Below are positions 1-7,944 of a stretch of 64,000 nt of DNA, in pieces. The stretch is taken from assembly GCF_000420365.1 (NCBI RefSeq), contig NZ_ATUU01000002.1:62001-126000 (forward strand), read 5' to 3'. The notes under the pieces are model-generated. The model had not been told where the DNA came from. It did no database searches and saw only the letters and a list, made by a program, of their open reading frames with translations. The DNA comes from Weissella halotolerans DSM 20190 (GTDB lineage Bacteria; Bacillota; Bacilli; Lactobacillales; Lactobacillaceae). The position numbers and the translations under genes are program-made. Numbering within the stretch: the first letter of the stretch is position 1; every line of letters starts with the position of its first letter.

Positions 1-933
1 AGGAGGGTAACCAGCCTTGGCTGCCAACACTAAGTCTAACGATCGACCTAACCCCGAGGCTAACATACCACCAATAAAAGGTAATCGATTAGCCTGTAAA
101 ATGGCTGTTATCGCCTTTAAGGTATCCGTAACTCCACCTAATTTACCTTGTTTTAACGTATAGGCAGCTGCTGCATCTACTTGGAGCGCTTTCTCAACCG
201 TCCTTAGATTGGTCAATGATTCATCTAAACTAATTTTAAGTTGCTGAAACTGGCCTTGTAACTGGTGAAACTCATGCAAGGTTGTATCATGAACCGGTTC
301 TTCAATCAAGGCTAAGCCTGCCTTTTCCATCGCCCTTAACCAGCTTACCGTTGCTGGTTGATTAGACCAAGCAGCATTTGCATCCAAGGAAACCATTTGG
401 TTTGGGAAATGTTGTTTAACGGCCTTAATTAAGGTTAAGGCCGTTTGAGGGTCAACAGCCTTAATCTTCACCCGCTGATAACCCTGCCTAATCACCTGAT
501 TGAGCGCCCTTACTTGCTGCGTTTGAATGCCAATGGCTGCACTTACTGGGACTGACAATTGACTAACTGCTAACAGTTGCGCCAGACTTTGTTGCTTCAC
601 CTTGCCATAGGCATCCCAAAGGGCCATCTCAACAGCCGCCTTTGCAAAGGCCGTCAGTCCATTTAACCCCTTTTGAAATTCATCTGGCTGATTAACTGTT
701 TGTCCAACCAACCGGGGTAATACCTTTGCTAATTCCTGCCGTGCGCTTCTTTGATCTTGTTTGGCATAGGCTTGATCAGCAAAAGCTTGTACTTCACCAT
801 AGCCACAGTCACCACTGGCCATTTTTAGTTCAATCAATTGTAATGGTCGCAAAGAGGTTGTCCCATGTGCCGTCATAAATGGCGTTCGTAAGGTCAATTG
901 TAACGGCCACACTGTGATTTGTTCAATCTTCAT
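1..933 (-). CDS. menC: o-succinylbenzoate synthase MenC (3' end outside window)
   Basis: Enolase-superfamily enzyme that dehydrates SHCHC to o-succinylbenzoate in menaquinone synthesis. The 311 codons visible, read from the ATG at 933, show the family's residues: the KIK motif at residues 156-158 (catalytic Lys), metal ligands in DANAAW (D184), IEEP (E211) and DES (D237), and a second Lys in LKQGKLGG (K261). The C-terminus lies beyond base 1. A GGAGG lies 9 bases before the ATG. Two tRNA genes and a terminator separate it from menH, so its transcription may need read-through or a promoter in the short gap; none is obvious. Identification is firm. Confidence 0.93.
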   Translation of the reverse strand, partial: MKIEQITVWPLQLTLRTPFMTAHGTTSLRPLQLIELKMASGDCGYGEVQAFADQAYAKQDQRSARQELAKVLPRLVGQTVNQPDEFQKGLNGLTAFAKAAVEMALWDAYGKVKQQSLAQLLAVSQLSVPVSAAIGIQTQQVRALNQVIRQGYQRVKIKAVDPQTALTLIKAVKQHFPNQMVSLDANAAWSNQPATVSWLRAMEKAGLALIEEPVHDTTLHEFHQLQGQFQQLKISLDESLTNLRTVEKALQVDAAAAYTLKQGKLGGVTDTLKAITAILQANRLPFIGGMLASGLGRSLDLVLAAKAGYPP

Positions 934-981
934 CAACCCGCACCTCCCGGAATCATCTGCGCCGCACCAAATGTTTTTAAA

Positions 982-1020
982 ATAAAAAGGCCTAGCGCAC
1001 TTGCACCAAGCCTTTTTATT
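982..1020 (-). terminator. rho-independent terminator after the tRNA pair
   Basis: Hairpin with arms AAAAAGGC and GCCTTTTT, extended by an inner wobble-paired stem, followed on the minus strand by TTTTTATTTT. It begins five bases past the 3' end of the CAT tRNA and lies only about 50 bases before menC. Confidence 0.8.
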
Positions 1021-1024
1021 ACGA

Positions 1025-1098
1025 TGTTCCTTGTTGGACTCGAACCAACGACCGGACGGTTATGAGCCGTCTGCTCTAACCAACTGAGCTAAAGGAAC
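1025..1098 (-). tRNA. tRNA with CAT anticodon, probably tRNA-Ile2 (k2C34)
   Basis: A complete 74-base cloverleaf: acceptor GTTCCTT/AAGGAAC, D-arm AGCTCAGTTGGTTAGAGC, anticodon stem ACGG/CCGT with loop CTCATAA, and T-arm GGTTCGAGTCC. The CAT anticodon serves Met or, after lysidine modification by TilS, Ile (AUA). The CTCATAA loop and GCAGACGG context resemble Bacillus-type Ile2 more than elongator Met, which usually has TTCATAC. CCA is not encoded. Confidence 0.85.
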
Positions 1099-1140
1099 AA
1101 GGTATCTGTTATTACCATCTACACAGCTATTACTAGCTGA

Positions 1141-1213
1141 TGTCCCCTCAGGGGCTCGAACCCTGGACCCAAGGATTAAAAGTCCTCTGCTCTACCAACT
1201 GAGCTAAGGAGAC
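1141..1213 (-). tRNA. tRNA-Lys (TTT)
   Basis: A 73-base cloverleaf with anticodon loop CTTTTAA (anticodon TTT), D-arm and TTCGAG T-loop. It is identical over its full length to the second tRNA-Lys at 57842-57914. It lies 42 bases upstream of the CAT tRNA, in the same direction, and the two probably form one transcript. Confidence 0.95.
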
Positions 1214-1240
1214 CACAGGTCATAACAAATGCCAGAATTT

Positions 1241-1246
1241 ATTATA
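1241..1246 (-). promoter_or_regulatory. -10 box of the tRNA-Lys/tRNA-Ile2 unit
   Basis: A perfect TATAAT on the minus strand, preceded by TG, lies 28 bases before the tRNA-Lys 5' end. No good -35 is visible. The second tRNA-Lys has the same TGTATAAT. Confidence 0.5.
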
Positions 1247-1288
1247 CACGAAGACCTTGCAAAATGCACGGGTGAAGTTTGCTTCAAT

Positions 1289-2083
1289 CTATGTTCGCTC
1301 TATCAGCTTAGTAAATAGCTGGGGTTGTTCAAAGTGTACATTATGCCCGGCTTCAGCGACTATCACATGCTCCGCCTGCGGTAATGATTTTACCATTGCT
1401 TGCGCCAATTTAGTAAATTTATGATCTAATGCACCCGTTATTAAACGGGCTGGTACGCTTAACCTTGCTAACTGGGGCCACAAATTAGGCATTGTACCCG
1501 TCCCAAAGCCTAGTAGTGAGGCCGCCATATTAGCCGGGACGTGAGCTAGACGCTGCTGGCGCATTGCTTGCTGATCAGATAATGACCTTTGTTGCTGACT
1601 GGCAAACAAAGGTAATCCTTCCCAGTTTGTAACAAATTGTGCTAAGCCGTCTTTAAGTATTTGCTGGGCCCGGTCAGCATCAAGTGCTTGCCGCGCTAAT
1701 CGTTCCTCTTTCGTTACTAAACCTGGCGTGCCACTTTCTAAAATCAATTCTGCCAAATATTCTGGATGGGCTAATGCAAACCCCAACGCCAGCCGAGCAC
1801 CCATAGAATAACCGACTAACCTTAGCTTAGGTAAGCCTAACGCCGCTATGAAAGCAGTTAAGTCTGCCACTTGATTTGCCAAAGTAAGTTCATTAGCTGA
1901 TAGAACTGGATCACCAGGCGCAAATCCTTTTAAGGTCAAGTAAATACAACGGCCACGTGGCTGAATGGCCTTAAAGTCACGCCCACTGCCCAAAAAGCCA
2001 TGTAAAAAAAGCCAGGTTGGTTCTCCAGTTCCGGCTCGGTAATACTGATAGTGATAACCATTAATCTCAATGTTTTGCCACAT
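1289..2083 (-). CDS. menH: SHCHC synthase MenH (alpha/beta hydrolase)
   Basis: A 264-residue alpha/beta-hydrolase that eliminates pyruvate from SEPHCHC to give SHCHC. The oxyanion motif FLHGF lies near residue 28, the nucleophile elbow GYSMG has Ser93, and Asp in GALDHKF (about 218) and His in AGHNVHF (about 245) complete the triad. I chose the ATG at 2083 (MWQN), which has GGAG 10 bases upstream; the TTG at 2092 is too close to that Shine-Dalgarno. The gene overlaps the end of menD, implying translational coupling. Position after menD supports MenH over a generic hydrolase. Confidence 0.88.
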   Translation of the reverse strand: MWQNIEINGYHYQYYRAGTGEPTWLFLHGFLGSGRDFKAIQPRGRCIYLTLKGFAPGDPVLSANELTLANQVADLTAFIAALGLPKLRLVGYSMGARLALGFALAHPEYLAELILESGTPGLVTKEERLARQALDADRAQQILKDGLAQFVTNWEGLPLFASQQQRSLSDQQAMRQQRLAHVPANMAASLLGFGTGTMPNLWPQLARLSVPARLITGALDHKFTKLAQAMVKSLPQAEHVIVAEAGHNVHFEQPQLFTKLIERT

Positions 2084-3749
2084 GTTTAACAAGCTCCTTC
2101 ACTTTGGCTAATCGATTGGCATGCACGTCAGTATTACTAGTCCGATCCGTGACCAGTTCAAGAATGCGTAACCCGGTCCATGGTTGTTGGGTTAAGGCAA
2201 CTAAATCCTGTGGCTTTTCGATCAAGTGATACTCTGCTTGATAGAGTTGGGCTACTTGGTCAATTGCTAGATTCTGTGGTGTTCCAAAAAGGTTTTCAAA
2301 ATACTGGTCTGCAGCTGCTTGCGGCAAGAAAGAAAATATCCCACCCCCATTATTATTCGTTACCACGATTGTTAAGTCCACTGCCGTTTGCCTAGCCAAC
2401 ATTAGCCCATTCATGTCATGATAAAAGGCTAAGTCGCCAATTGCTAACCAGGTTGGCTGCCCATTCATTGCCATCCCAACGGCAGTTGAAATGGTACCAT
2501 CAATCCCATTTGCACCTCGATTACCAGCTACGCTTAGCACTTGATGCGGCTGAAAATACTGCTCAAAGTCACGGACCGGCATAGAATTAGCTAAGAATAA
2601 CTGTTGGGGTTGTTTTAGGTGCGTTAAGCTATCCACAACTGCAAAGTCCGTTAGCTTATGGGTAGTTGACTGATTTAGACTTGACCAAGCAGCCTGCAGT
2701 GGTTGCCAAACTGATTGGTAATATCTATTTGTCGCTTGATACTCACTTGCCAAAATATCTGCTAAAAACGACTCTTCATCAATCGCATAGTGATGCCGAG
2801 CAAAACGACTATGATCCTGTCCGAGGTAATTGGCACCAATTTGATAAACCTCCACCTGATGGGCCTTTAGCCAAGGCAAAATTTTAGCTGAAACGGGCGT
2901 TCCACCAAACCGTAAGACGACATCGGGTACCATTTCAGGCTGATCGGCCTGTGCGGCTAGGACTGCATCCAGACCGGTAATGGCATGCGGTAGTCCCCGT
3001 AGCTGACTAAGGATATCCGCTACAATTGGCGCATCTAATTGTTCGGCGACCTGTTCAAACAAGTCAGGAGACCAGTGCCCTTCATTTGGGCCTACCAATA
3101 TCATGATTTTACGGCCTTGCCATGCACTCCGTAACCGTTCTAATTCATCTGATGCTAAGCGGCGTTCAACCTGACCAAAATCAGCGGCCATGACTTTAGG
3201 CCAAGGCTGGTCCAAGCTGGGTAAGAGCGGCTTACGCAGCGGCAAGTTAAGCTGGACCGGTCCAGCTGGCTGGCTAACTGCCAACTGCACAACTTGCTGC
3301 GTTTTATAGGCGATGTACTCCTGCACATCCGGATGTGGATCTTGCAGATGAAGCGTTAGTGCTAATTTTGTTTGTTGCCCGTAAAGATTGGTCTGCCCGA
3401 TCGTTTGCGGCGCCCCAATGCCTTGTAGCTCTTCTGGTCGGTCCGTTGTTAAAACAACTAAGGGTAGATGAGTAGCCTGTGCTTCCGCTAAGGCTGGTAA
3501 ATAATTAGCCGTTGCCGTTCCTGAGGTGGCCAATAATCCTACTGGTCGTTGGCCATCCTTGGCCCGTCCTAGCGCTAAAAAGGCTGCCGACCGTTCATCA
3601 ACAGCCATCGTTAGTTTAAGCCCACTCTCTGCTAACAACAGGGCCAACGGCGTGTTACGCGAACCAGGTGACACCACATATTCCCGTACACCTTGAGCAG
3701 CGAGGGCCATAATTAAGGTCTTACTATTTTCTGTTAACGTATCAACCAT
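2067..3749 (-). CDS. menD: SEPHCHC synthase MenD
   Basis: ThDP-dependent enzyme joining isochorismate and 2-oxoglutarate to make SEPHCHC, the committed step of menaquinone synthesis. The 560 residues match the family length. The N-terminal VVSPGSRNTPLAL motif is diagnostic, and the ThDP/Mg segment GDLAFYHDMNGL followed by NNNGGGIFSFLPQ lies in the C-terminal domain. Its start overlaps the menF stop by 8 bases and its stop overlaps the menH start, so menF-menD-menH form a tightly coupled operon. Confidence 0.95.
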   Translation of the reverse strand: MVDTLTENSKTLIMALAAQGVREYVVSPGSRNTPLALLLAESGLKLTMAVDERSAAFLALGRAKDGQRPVGLLATSGTATANYLPALAEAQATHLPLVVLTTDRPEELQGIGAPQTIGQTNLYGQQTKLALTLHLQDPHPDVQEYIAYKTQQVVQLAVSQPAGPVQLNLPLRKPLLPSLDQPWPKVMAADFGQVERRLASDELERLRSAWQGRKIMILVGPNEGHWSPDLFEQVAEQLDAPIVADILSQLRGLPHAITGLDAVLAAQADQPEMVPDVVLRFGGTPVSAKILPWLKAHQVEVYQIGANYLGQDHSRFARHHYAIDEESFLADILASEYQATNRYYQSVWQPLQAAWSSLNQSTTHKLTDFAVVDSLTHLKQPQQLFLANSMPVRDFEQYFQPHQVLSVAGNRGANGIDGTISTAVGMAMNGQPTWLAIGDLAFYHDMNGLMLARQTAVDLTIVVTNNNGGGIFSFLPQAAADQYFENLFGTPQNLAIDQVAQLYQAEYHLIEKPQDLVALTQQPWTGLRILELVTDRTSNTDVHANRLAKVKELVKHVAKH

Positions 3750-4905
3750 GTTTTACCTGTCCTTCCACTAATTTCATCATCACTGACATCTTTAGCCGGA
3801 TCTCTTGCGCTTCTTGCTCTAAATCTGATGCTGCTAAAATACCAGCTCCCGCAAATAACCGAACCTGCCTATCTTGGGCCCATAAAGACCGTATACCAAC
3901 CACAAATTCACCCCGGCCATCCGGTAACATGTACCCGATTGGCCCGGCAAAGAGACCGCGCTGACTGGTTTCTAAATCTCTAATGGTATCTAAAGCCCAT
4001 TCACGGGGCACACCACCTAAAGCAGGCGTTGGATGCAGGACTCGAATTAAATCAACCAAACTGACTGCCGCTTTTAGTTTTCCCGCGATTGGTGTATAAA
4101 GGTGTTGAATCTGCGGTCCTTTTAACATCCTTGGTTTGCAAGGATAGTTTAGATCGGCCACTGGCATCAACTGCTCTTTTAACCGTCTGACAACCAGCGC
4201 ATGTTCATGCAAATTCTTAGGGTCATGCTGTAACTGCTTGGCTAGTTGCTCATCAGTCTTACTATCATTCCCCCGTCGGATAGAGCCCGCTACAGCGGCC
4301 GTTGCAAAAGAGCGCCCATTGACGGCAACTAAACGTTCTGGAGTTGCTGATACAAAAAGTTCTGATCTTCTTTTTATGACAATTCGATATGCTTGCGGCT
4401 GTTGTCGCGCCAAATCAGCAATCAATTGACCTGGCTCTAAGGGCTGATCAAATATCAACTCCCGTTGCATCCCCAAAACGACCTTCTCTTTAGCCCGATC
4501 CCGTTGCATTTCATCAACTACCGCTGTCATCCGAGATACCCAGTCTGTTTCATCATGTTGCTCTAGCAGTCTGATTTTTTTGGGGGGCTCAACTGCCCTT
4601 GCTAGGTCTTTTGGTTGTCGTCCCCAAGTAGTGCCCGTCGGATAGTCTATTACCCAGGCAGGTACGACAAAGTACCCTGACATTAGCCCCACTTGGTCGT
4701 GTTGATTGCTAAAAAAAGGCAACCCTCCAAAAATAGGTAGGCTCTGTTTTGCTTGAAAATCTGCCAATTCAGTTAAGCTTGGGTTCATCAGTGTTGCTAC
4801 CTGTCCAAAACCAAAGTATTCATGTTGACCATCAGCTGTTGCAAAATAAACGGCTGAGTCGGCCTGTTGAAAGGCTGCTAATAAGGCTGTCCGTTTTATT
4901 ACCAT
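3742..4905 (-). CDS. menF: isochorismate synthase MenF
   Basis: Chorismate-utilising enzyme converting chorismate to isochorismate. The C-terminal catalytic domain shows AVAGSIRRG, HPTPALGGVPREWAL and FAGPIGYMLPDGRGEF, typical of isochorismate synthases. At 387 residues it is shorter than the usual 430-460, the deficit being in the variable N-terminal part. Its ATG overlaps the stop of the upstream ATPase gene by 7 bases (ATGGTAA) and the nearest AGGAG is 16 bases away, so translation is probably coupled. Anthranilate synthase is excluded by the menD neighbour. Confidence 0.9.
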   Translation of the reverse strand: MVIKRTALLAAFQQADSAVYFATADGQHEYFGFGQVATLMNPSLTELADFQAKQSLPIFGGLPFFSNQHDQVGLMSGYFVVPAWVIDYPTGTTWGRQPKDLARAVEPPKKIRLLEQHDETDWVSRMTAVVDEMQRDRAKEKVVLGMQRELIFDQPLEPGQLIADLARQQPQAYRIVIKRRSELFVSATPERLVAVNGRSFATAAVAGSIRRGNDSKTDEQLAKQLQHDPKNLHEHALVVRRLKEQLMPVADLNYPCKPRMLKGPQIQHLYTPIAGKLKAAVSLVDLIRVLHPTPALGGVPREWALDTIRDLETSQRGLFAGPIGYMLPDGRGEFVVGIRSLWAQDRQVRLFAGAGILAASDLEQEAQEIRLKMSVMMKLVEGQVKHG

Positions 4906-6110
4906 ATTTTCTTATCTGCTGCTCCTTGTAATAATGCTGCTCGTAATGCATCATCCGTTGCTGTTAAGTACAGGCCATAGACGCCTCGCGTCGCCAAAAC
5001 ATTCAACGTATTTAACATCACCAGCTCTTTCAGCTGGGCAACGTCTGCAGGTGTTTGTACATCCGGATGGTGTTTATAAATTTCGCGATGGGTTACCTTG
5101 GCTGGATTAATTTTAATGCGTCCCTGCCGTGAATCATATTCAAAGGGTGGGCCTAATATCAGGCCGGCATAATTCAAATCAAACCCTTGAATGGTATAAA
5201 TAGACCCGACTTCACCCAGTGAATCTTTGCGCTCTGCCCAAGGCGTTACCTGTCCATCATACTGATCCCAAGGTAGATCAAAGTCATCAAGATAGACATG
5301 GTGTTCACCCGCCTTGCGACGGACAAAACCTGTCGTTGATAAAACACGCGATAAGCCAACCTGAGCATCACGTTCACGAATTTTAGCATATAAATCACTC
5401 GCCCGTGCAAAAATTTCTAAGTCATAGTTTCCGCAATCCCTTGGTAAGGGATGCACCTCGCCACGACCTAGAGCAGCTATCCAAGCCCGCACCTGCTCAT
5501 TAGCCTGTAAACGATATTGTTTAGCTAAGGTAAAATACTGGTGTGGGTATGGCGCCAAAACAGCAGCTAACATCTCTGGTGTCCAAAACATCTTACTTTG
5601 CATGACCTGTTTAAAATCAAACACTACCACCACCACTTTAGCCAACTTAATCAATTCAGCAAGCTGGTTTGCCTGCCTGAATTTAATATAAGGTTCTGCT
5701 TTAGATAGTAGTAAATGCCCCTCATCAATTACTAACACATCATATCGCTTACCATCCTTGTGGGCGCGATTAATCAAGGAGGTCGGCCGTAGGTAGTCTT
5801 TTTTTAATAAATCTGGTTCAGTCTGCGCAAGTTCTTGATAGACTTTTAACAATTCCGGATGATTAACTAAAAAGCGATTATGACTGCCCTGATAAGGGCT
5901 CCCTTCCTGTTTACTGGCAGTTTGTAAACGTTTAAACAGGGCCGTTAAGAGTACACTTTTACCTGTACCCGCATCGCCTTGCAAGACCGCGACTGCAGGA
6001 TAGTTAGTCTGCAAATGAGCTTGAATAAAGTGTTCCAGCTTGTCCAGCTGGTTTAACTGCTCTTGAGTCAACGTTGTAACATTAAATTTTTCTAAGGCTG
6101 TATTTTTCAT
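4899..6110 (-). CDS. DUF2075-type P-loop ATPase
   Basis: A 403-residue protein with a Walker A motif GDAGTGKS at residues 45-52, a Walker B-like VLVIDEGH near residue 127, and a helicase-like YTIQGFDLNYAGLILGPP segment in the C-terminal half. These match the DUF2075 family of RecD/UvrD-like NTPases of unknown role. It is the first gene of the menF-menD-menH operon and overlaps menF by 7 bases, an odd partner for a quinone pathway. No N-terminal nuclease domain is seen. The start lacks a good Shine-Dalgarno; a TATACT lies only 8 bases upstream of the ATG. Function unknown. Confidence 0.75.
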   Translation of the reverse strand: MKNTALEKFNVTTLTQEQLNQLDKLEHFIQAHLQTNYPAVAVLQGDAGTGKSVLLTALFKRLQTASKQEGSPYQGSHNRFLVNHPELLKVYQELAQTEPDLLKKDYLRPTSLINRAHKDGKRYDVLVIDEGHLLLSKAEPYIKFRQANQLAELIKLAKVVVVVFDFKQVMQSKMFWTPEMLAAVLAPYPHQYFTLAKQYRLQANEQVRAWIAALGRGEVHPLPRDCGNYDLEIFARASDLYAKIRERDAQVGLSRVLSTTGFVRRKAGEHHVYLDDFDLPWDQYDGQVTPWAERKDSLGEVGSIYTIQGFDLNYAGLILGPPFEYDSRQGRIKINPAKVTHREIYKHHPDVQTPADVAQLKELVMLNTLNVLATRGVYGLYLTATDDALRAALLQGAADKKIW

Positions 6111-6213
6111 ACCATCTAGTATAGCGCCTTTCTAATTTTCCAGCATCCCTAAGTAGGTCCTTTGGGTTGATAGACAAACTGTTGGTCTAGCGTTTGATTT
6201 TATTATTTCAACA

Positions 6214-6242
6214 AAAAAACCGCCTCACAATGAGCCGGTTTC
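6214..6242 (-). terminator. terminator of the ogt-ydcF unit
   Basis: Minus-strand hairpin AAACCG-GCTCA/TGAGG-CGGTTT with one mismatch, then seven T. It separates the ydcF-like gene from the downstream DUF2075-men operon. Confidence 0.8.
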
Positions 6243-6264
6243 AGCCTTACCTTTTCAATCTTCC

Positions 6265-7335
6265 TTAGTGCGTTGCCAACCAGGCATTCAAAAAGGCGCT
6301 GACAAAAAGGATACTCAAACAACATACATGAAACACTTTATGATTCATTAAAATAGCAACATACTCACGCAACATCGCATTAAAAATAAAGTAGCGACTG
6401 GTATGTGCGCCAATTCCATCAATGGGTAAACCAACCAAGCGGGCATAACCAGCGGCCCGGAAAACATGATAATCACTCGTGGCAAATATTCCCTTCGCCA
6501 GTGGAATATCATGCTCGTTCAATAGTCGCTTACTAAAGGCCATATTCTCATAAGTGTTTTTCGCCTGTGTTTCCGCCAAGAGTTTTTCTGCTGGATAACC
6601 AGCTTCTTTAGCATAGGCTACCATTGCGGCGCCTTCGCTAGTGGTTTCATCTGGCCCTTGACCACCAGTACAAACAATTACTGGCCAGTGCCCATTGGAC
6701 TGATATTGCCGCTTTGCAAAGTGCAAGGCAACATCAATTCTGGATTTCAATAAGGGGGACACTTGGTTGCCATGCAAAAGGCCAGCGCCTAGTACAATGA
6801 TGTAATCCTGCCTCAATTTAGGCTGAAAGAGAACATACAATAAAAAGGACATGAGATAACTTATCAGCCAAAATACCAAGTAGGCAATAAAGGCTGAACT
6901 TACACCTTGTAAACCCCTAGCTAACCACTGGGGCAAAATCATATCAAACAATCTAAATAACCAAGGAGACAAAACCACATAGATGCCTAGTAACAAGGTT
7001 AAAGAATTACCCAATGAATGGCTCTCCCGGTGCCAGACAATCCAAGCGTTCCATAATAGTAACAGTCCCAGGCAGGATACGAGTAAGGCCAGTCCCACAC
7101 ATACGGCCACCACGACCACGGCCCAAATTCCCATCAAAAATTTATTCTGACTAGCAAGGACACTCCCAGAAATGGCCAGTCCTAAAGCCAAGACCAACCC
7201 GGTTGCTAACATACCATTAAGTAAACGCACCTTATTAGCTCGAAAACTTAGGTAAAGGGCGCCAAATAAGACGAGGACTAACCCCCAGGCGATGACTTGC
7301 AAAATAATGCTTTCAGATAACGAGGTCCAATCCAT
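6265..7335 (-). CDS. YdcF/SanA-family membrane protein (DUF218)
   Basis: A 356-residue integral membrane protein. Roughly five hydrophobic segments fill the first 170 residues, then a DUF218 domain begins at DYIIVLGAGL and continues through VCTGGQGPDETTSEG and ENTYENMAFSK-like motifs; a last hydrophobic segment ends the protein. The family includes E. coli SanA and YdcF, linked to envelope integrity, with no settled reaction. The start has GGAG 8 bases upstream. It lies 22 bases after ogt and is likely cotranscribed with it. Confidence 0.82.
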   Translation of the reverse strand: MDWTSLSESIILQVIAWGLVLVLFGALYLSFRANKVRLLNGMLATGLVLALGLAISGSVLASQNKFLMGIWAVVVVAVCVGLALLVSCLGLLLLWNAWIVWHRESHSLGNSLTLLLGIYVVLSPWLFRLFDMILPQWLARGLQGVSSAFIAYLVFWLISYLMSFLLYVLFQPKLRQDYIIVLGAGLLHGNQVSPLLKSRIDVALHFAKRQYQSNGHWPVIVCTGGQGPDETTSEGAAMVAYAKEAGYPAEKLLAETQAKNTYENMAFSKRLLNEHDIPLAKGIFATSDYHVFRAAGYARLVGLPIDGIGAHTSRYFIFNAMLREYVAILMNHKVFHVCCLSILFVSAFLNAWLATH

Positions 7336-7357
7336 TCTATTCTCTCCTACTCCTTTT

Positions 7358-7876
7358 TTATTCTACTATCATATCATGTTGGCTAATGGCTTTTGCTTCA
7401 GTCATCAAGAGTTTGTGCTTGGTCTGGCAACCAGCACGATAGTTACCAAACTGGCCATTGGCCTGAATAATGCGATGACAAGGTACCACCAAAAGTAAAG
7501 GATTTTTAGCTACCGCCGTGGCCACTGCGCGAACAGCTTTTGGCTGACCTATCCTTAAGGCTATTTCCTGATAACTAATGGTTTGCCCATATGGGACCAT
7601 TTCAACCGCCTGCCAAACGCGTCTTTGAAAGGGCGTTCCTGCCAGGTAATTATGCGCTACTTGGGTTAAATCAAGTTGTTTACCCTGCCAGTAAGCGCGC
7701 ATCATACTAGCTGCTAACTGAAAGTGATTAGCCCGTCTTAACTGACTAAGTTGTGGTAAAAACTGCTCCGCTTCTGTTAGCGGTGTATTAGGACTACCAA
7801 CAAAGGCTAAGCCCCGTTCGTTACCCAGCAAGTATACCTGTACCTTTGATGAAAGAGCATACCGTTCATATTCCAT
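7358..7876 (-). CDS. ogt: methylated-DNA--protein-cysteine methyltransferase
   Basis: Suicide DNA-repair enzyme that moves the methyl group from O6-methylguanine to its own cysteine. The active-site motif VPCHRII is present, with the helix-turn-helix segment GQTISYQEIALRIG upstream. I chose the ATG at 7876 (172 residues), 5 bases after AGGAG; the ATG at 7879 is possible. The Shine-Dalgarno follows directly on the T-run of the permease terminator, so there is no space for a dedicated promoter. It is followed by the ydcF-like gene. Confidence 0.93.
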   Translation of the reverse strand: MEYERYALSSKVQVYLLGNERGLAFVGSPNTPLTEAEQFLPQLSQLRRANHFQLAASMMRAYWQGKQLDLTQVAHNYLAGTPFQRRVWQAVEMVPYGQTISYQEIALRIGQPKAVRAVATAVAKNPLLLVVPCHRIIQANGQFGNYRAGCQTKHKLLMTEAKAISQHDMIVE

Positions 7877-7888
7877 CATGACTCCTTT

Positions 7889-7928
7889 TAAAAAAACAGG
7901 TACCCATGGTTCATGCACGGCTACCTGT
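7889..7928 (-). terminator. terminator of the amino-acid permease
   Basis: Minus-strand hairpin with arms AAAACAGGTA and TACCTGTTTT and a loop of about 18 bases, ending in TTTTTTT. The T-run abuts the AAAAGGAG of ogt. Confidence 0.8.
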
Positions 7929-7944
7929 TTTGTTCATAATCATC

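Noticed and set aside
1025-1098. Elongator tRNA-Met for the CAT tRNA
   Set aside because: The CTCATAA loop and stem resemble tRNA-Ile2; I keep Met as an alternative only.
6108-6140. Leaderless promoter TATACT before the DUF2075 gene
   Set aside because: The -10 lies 8 bases before the ATG but no -35 or extended -10 supports it.
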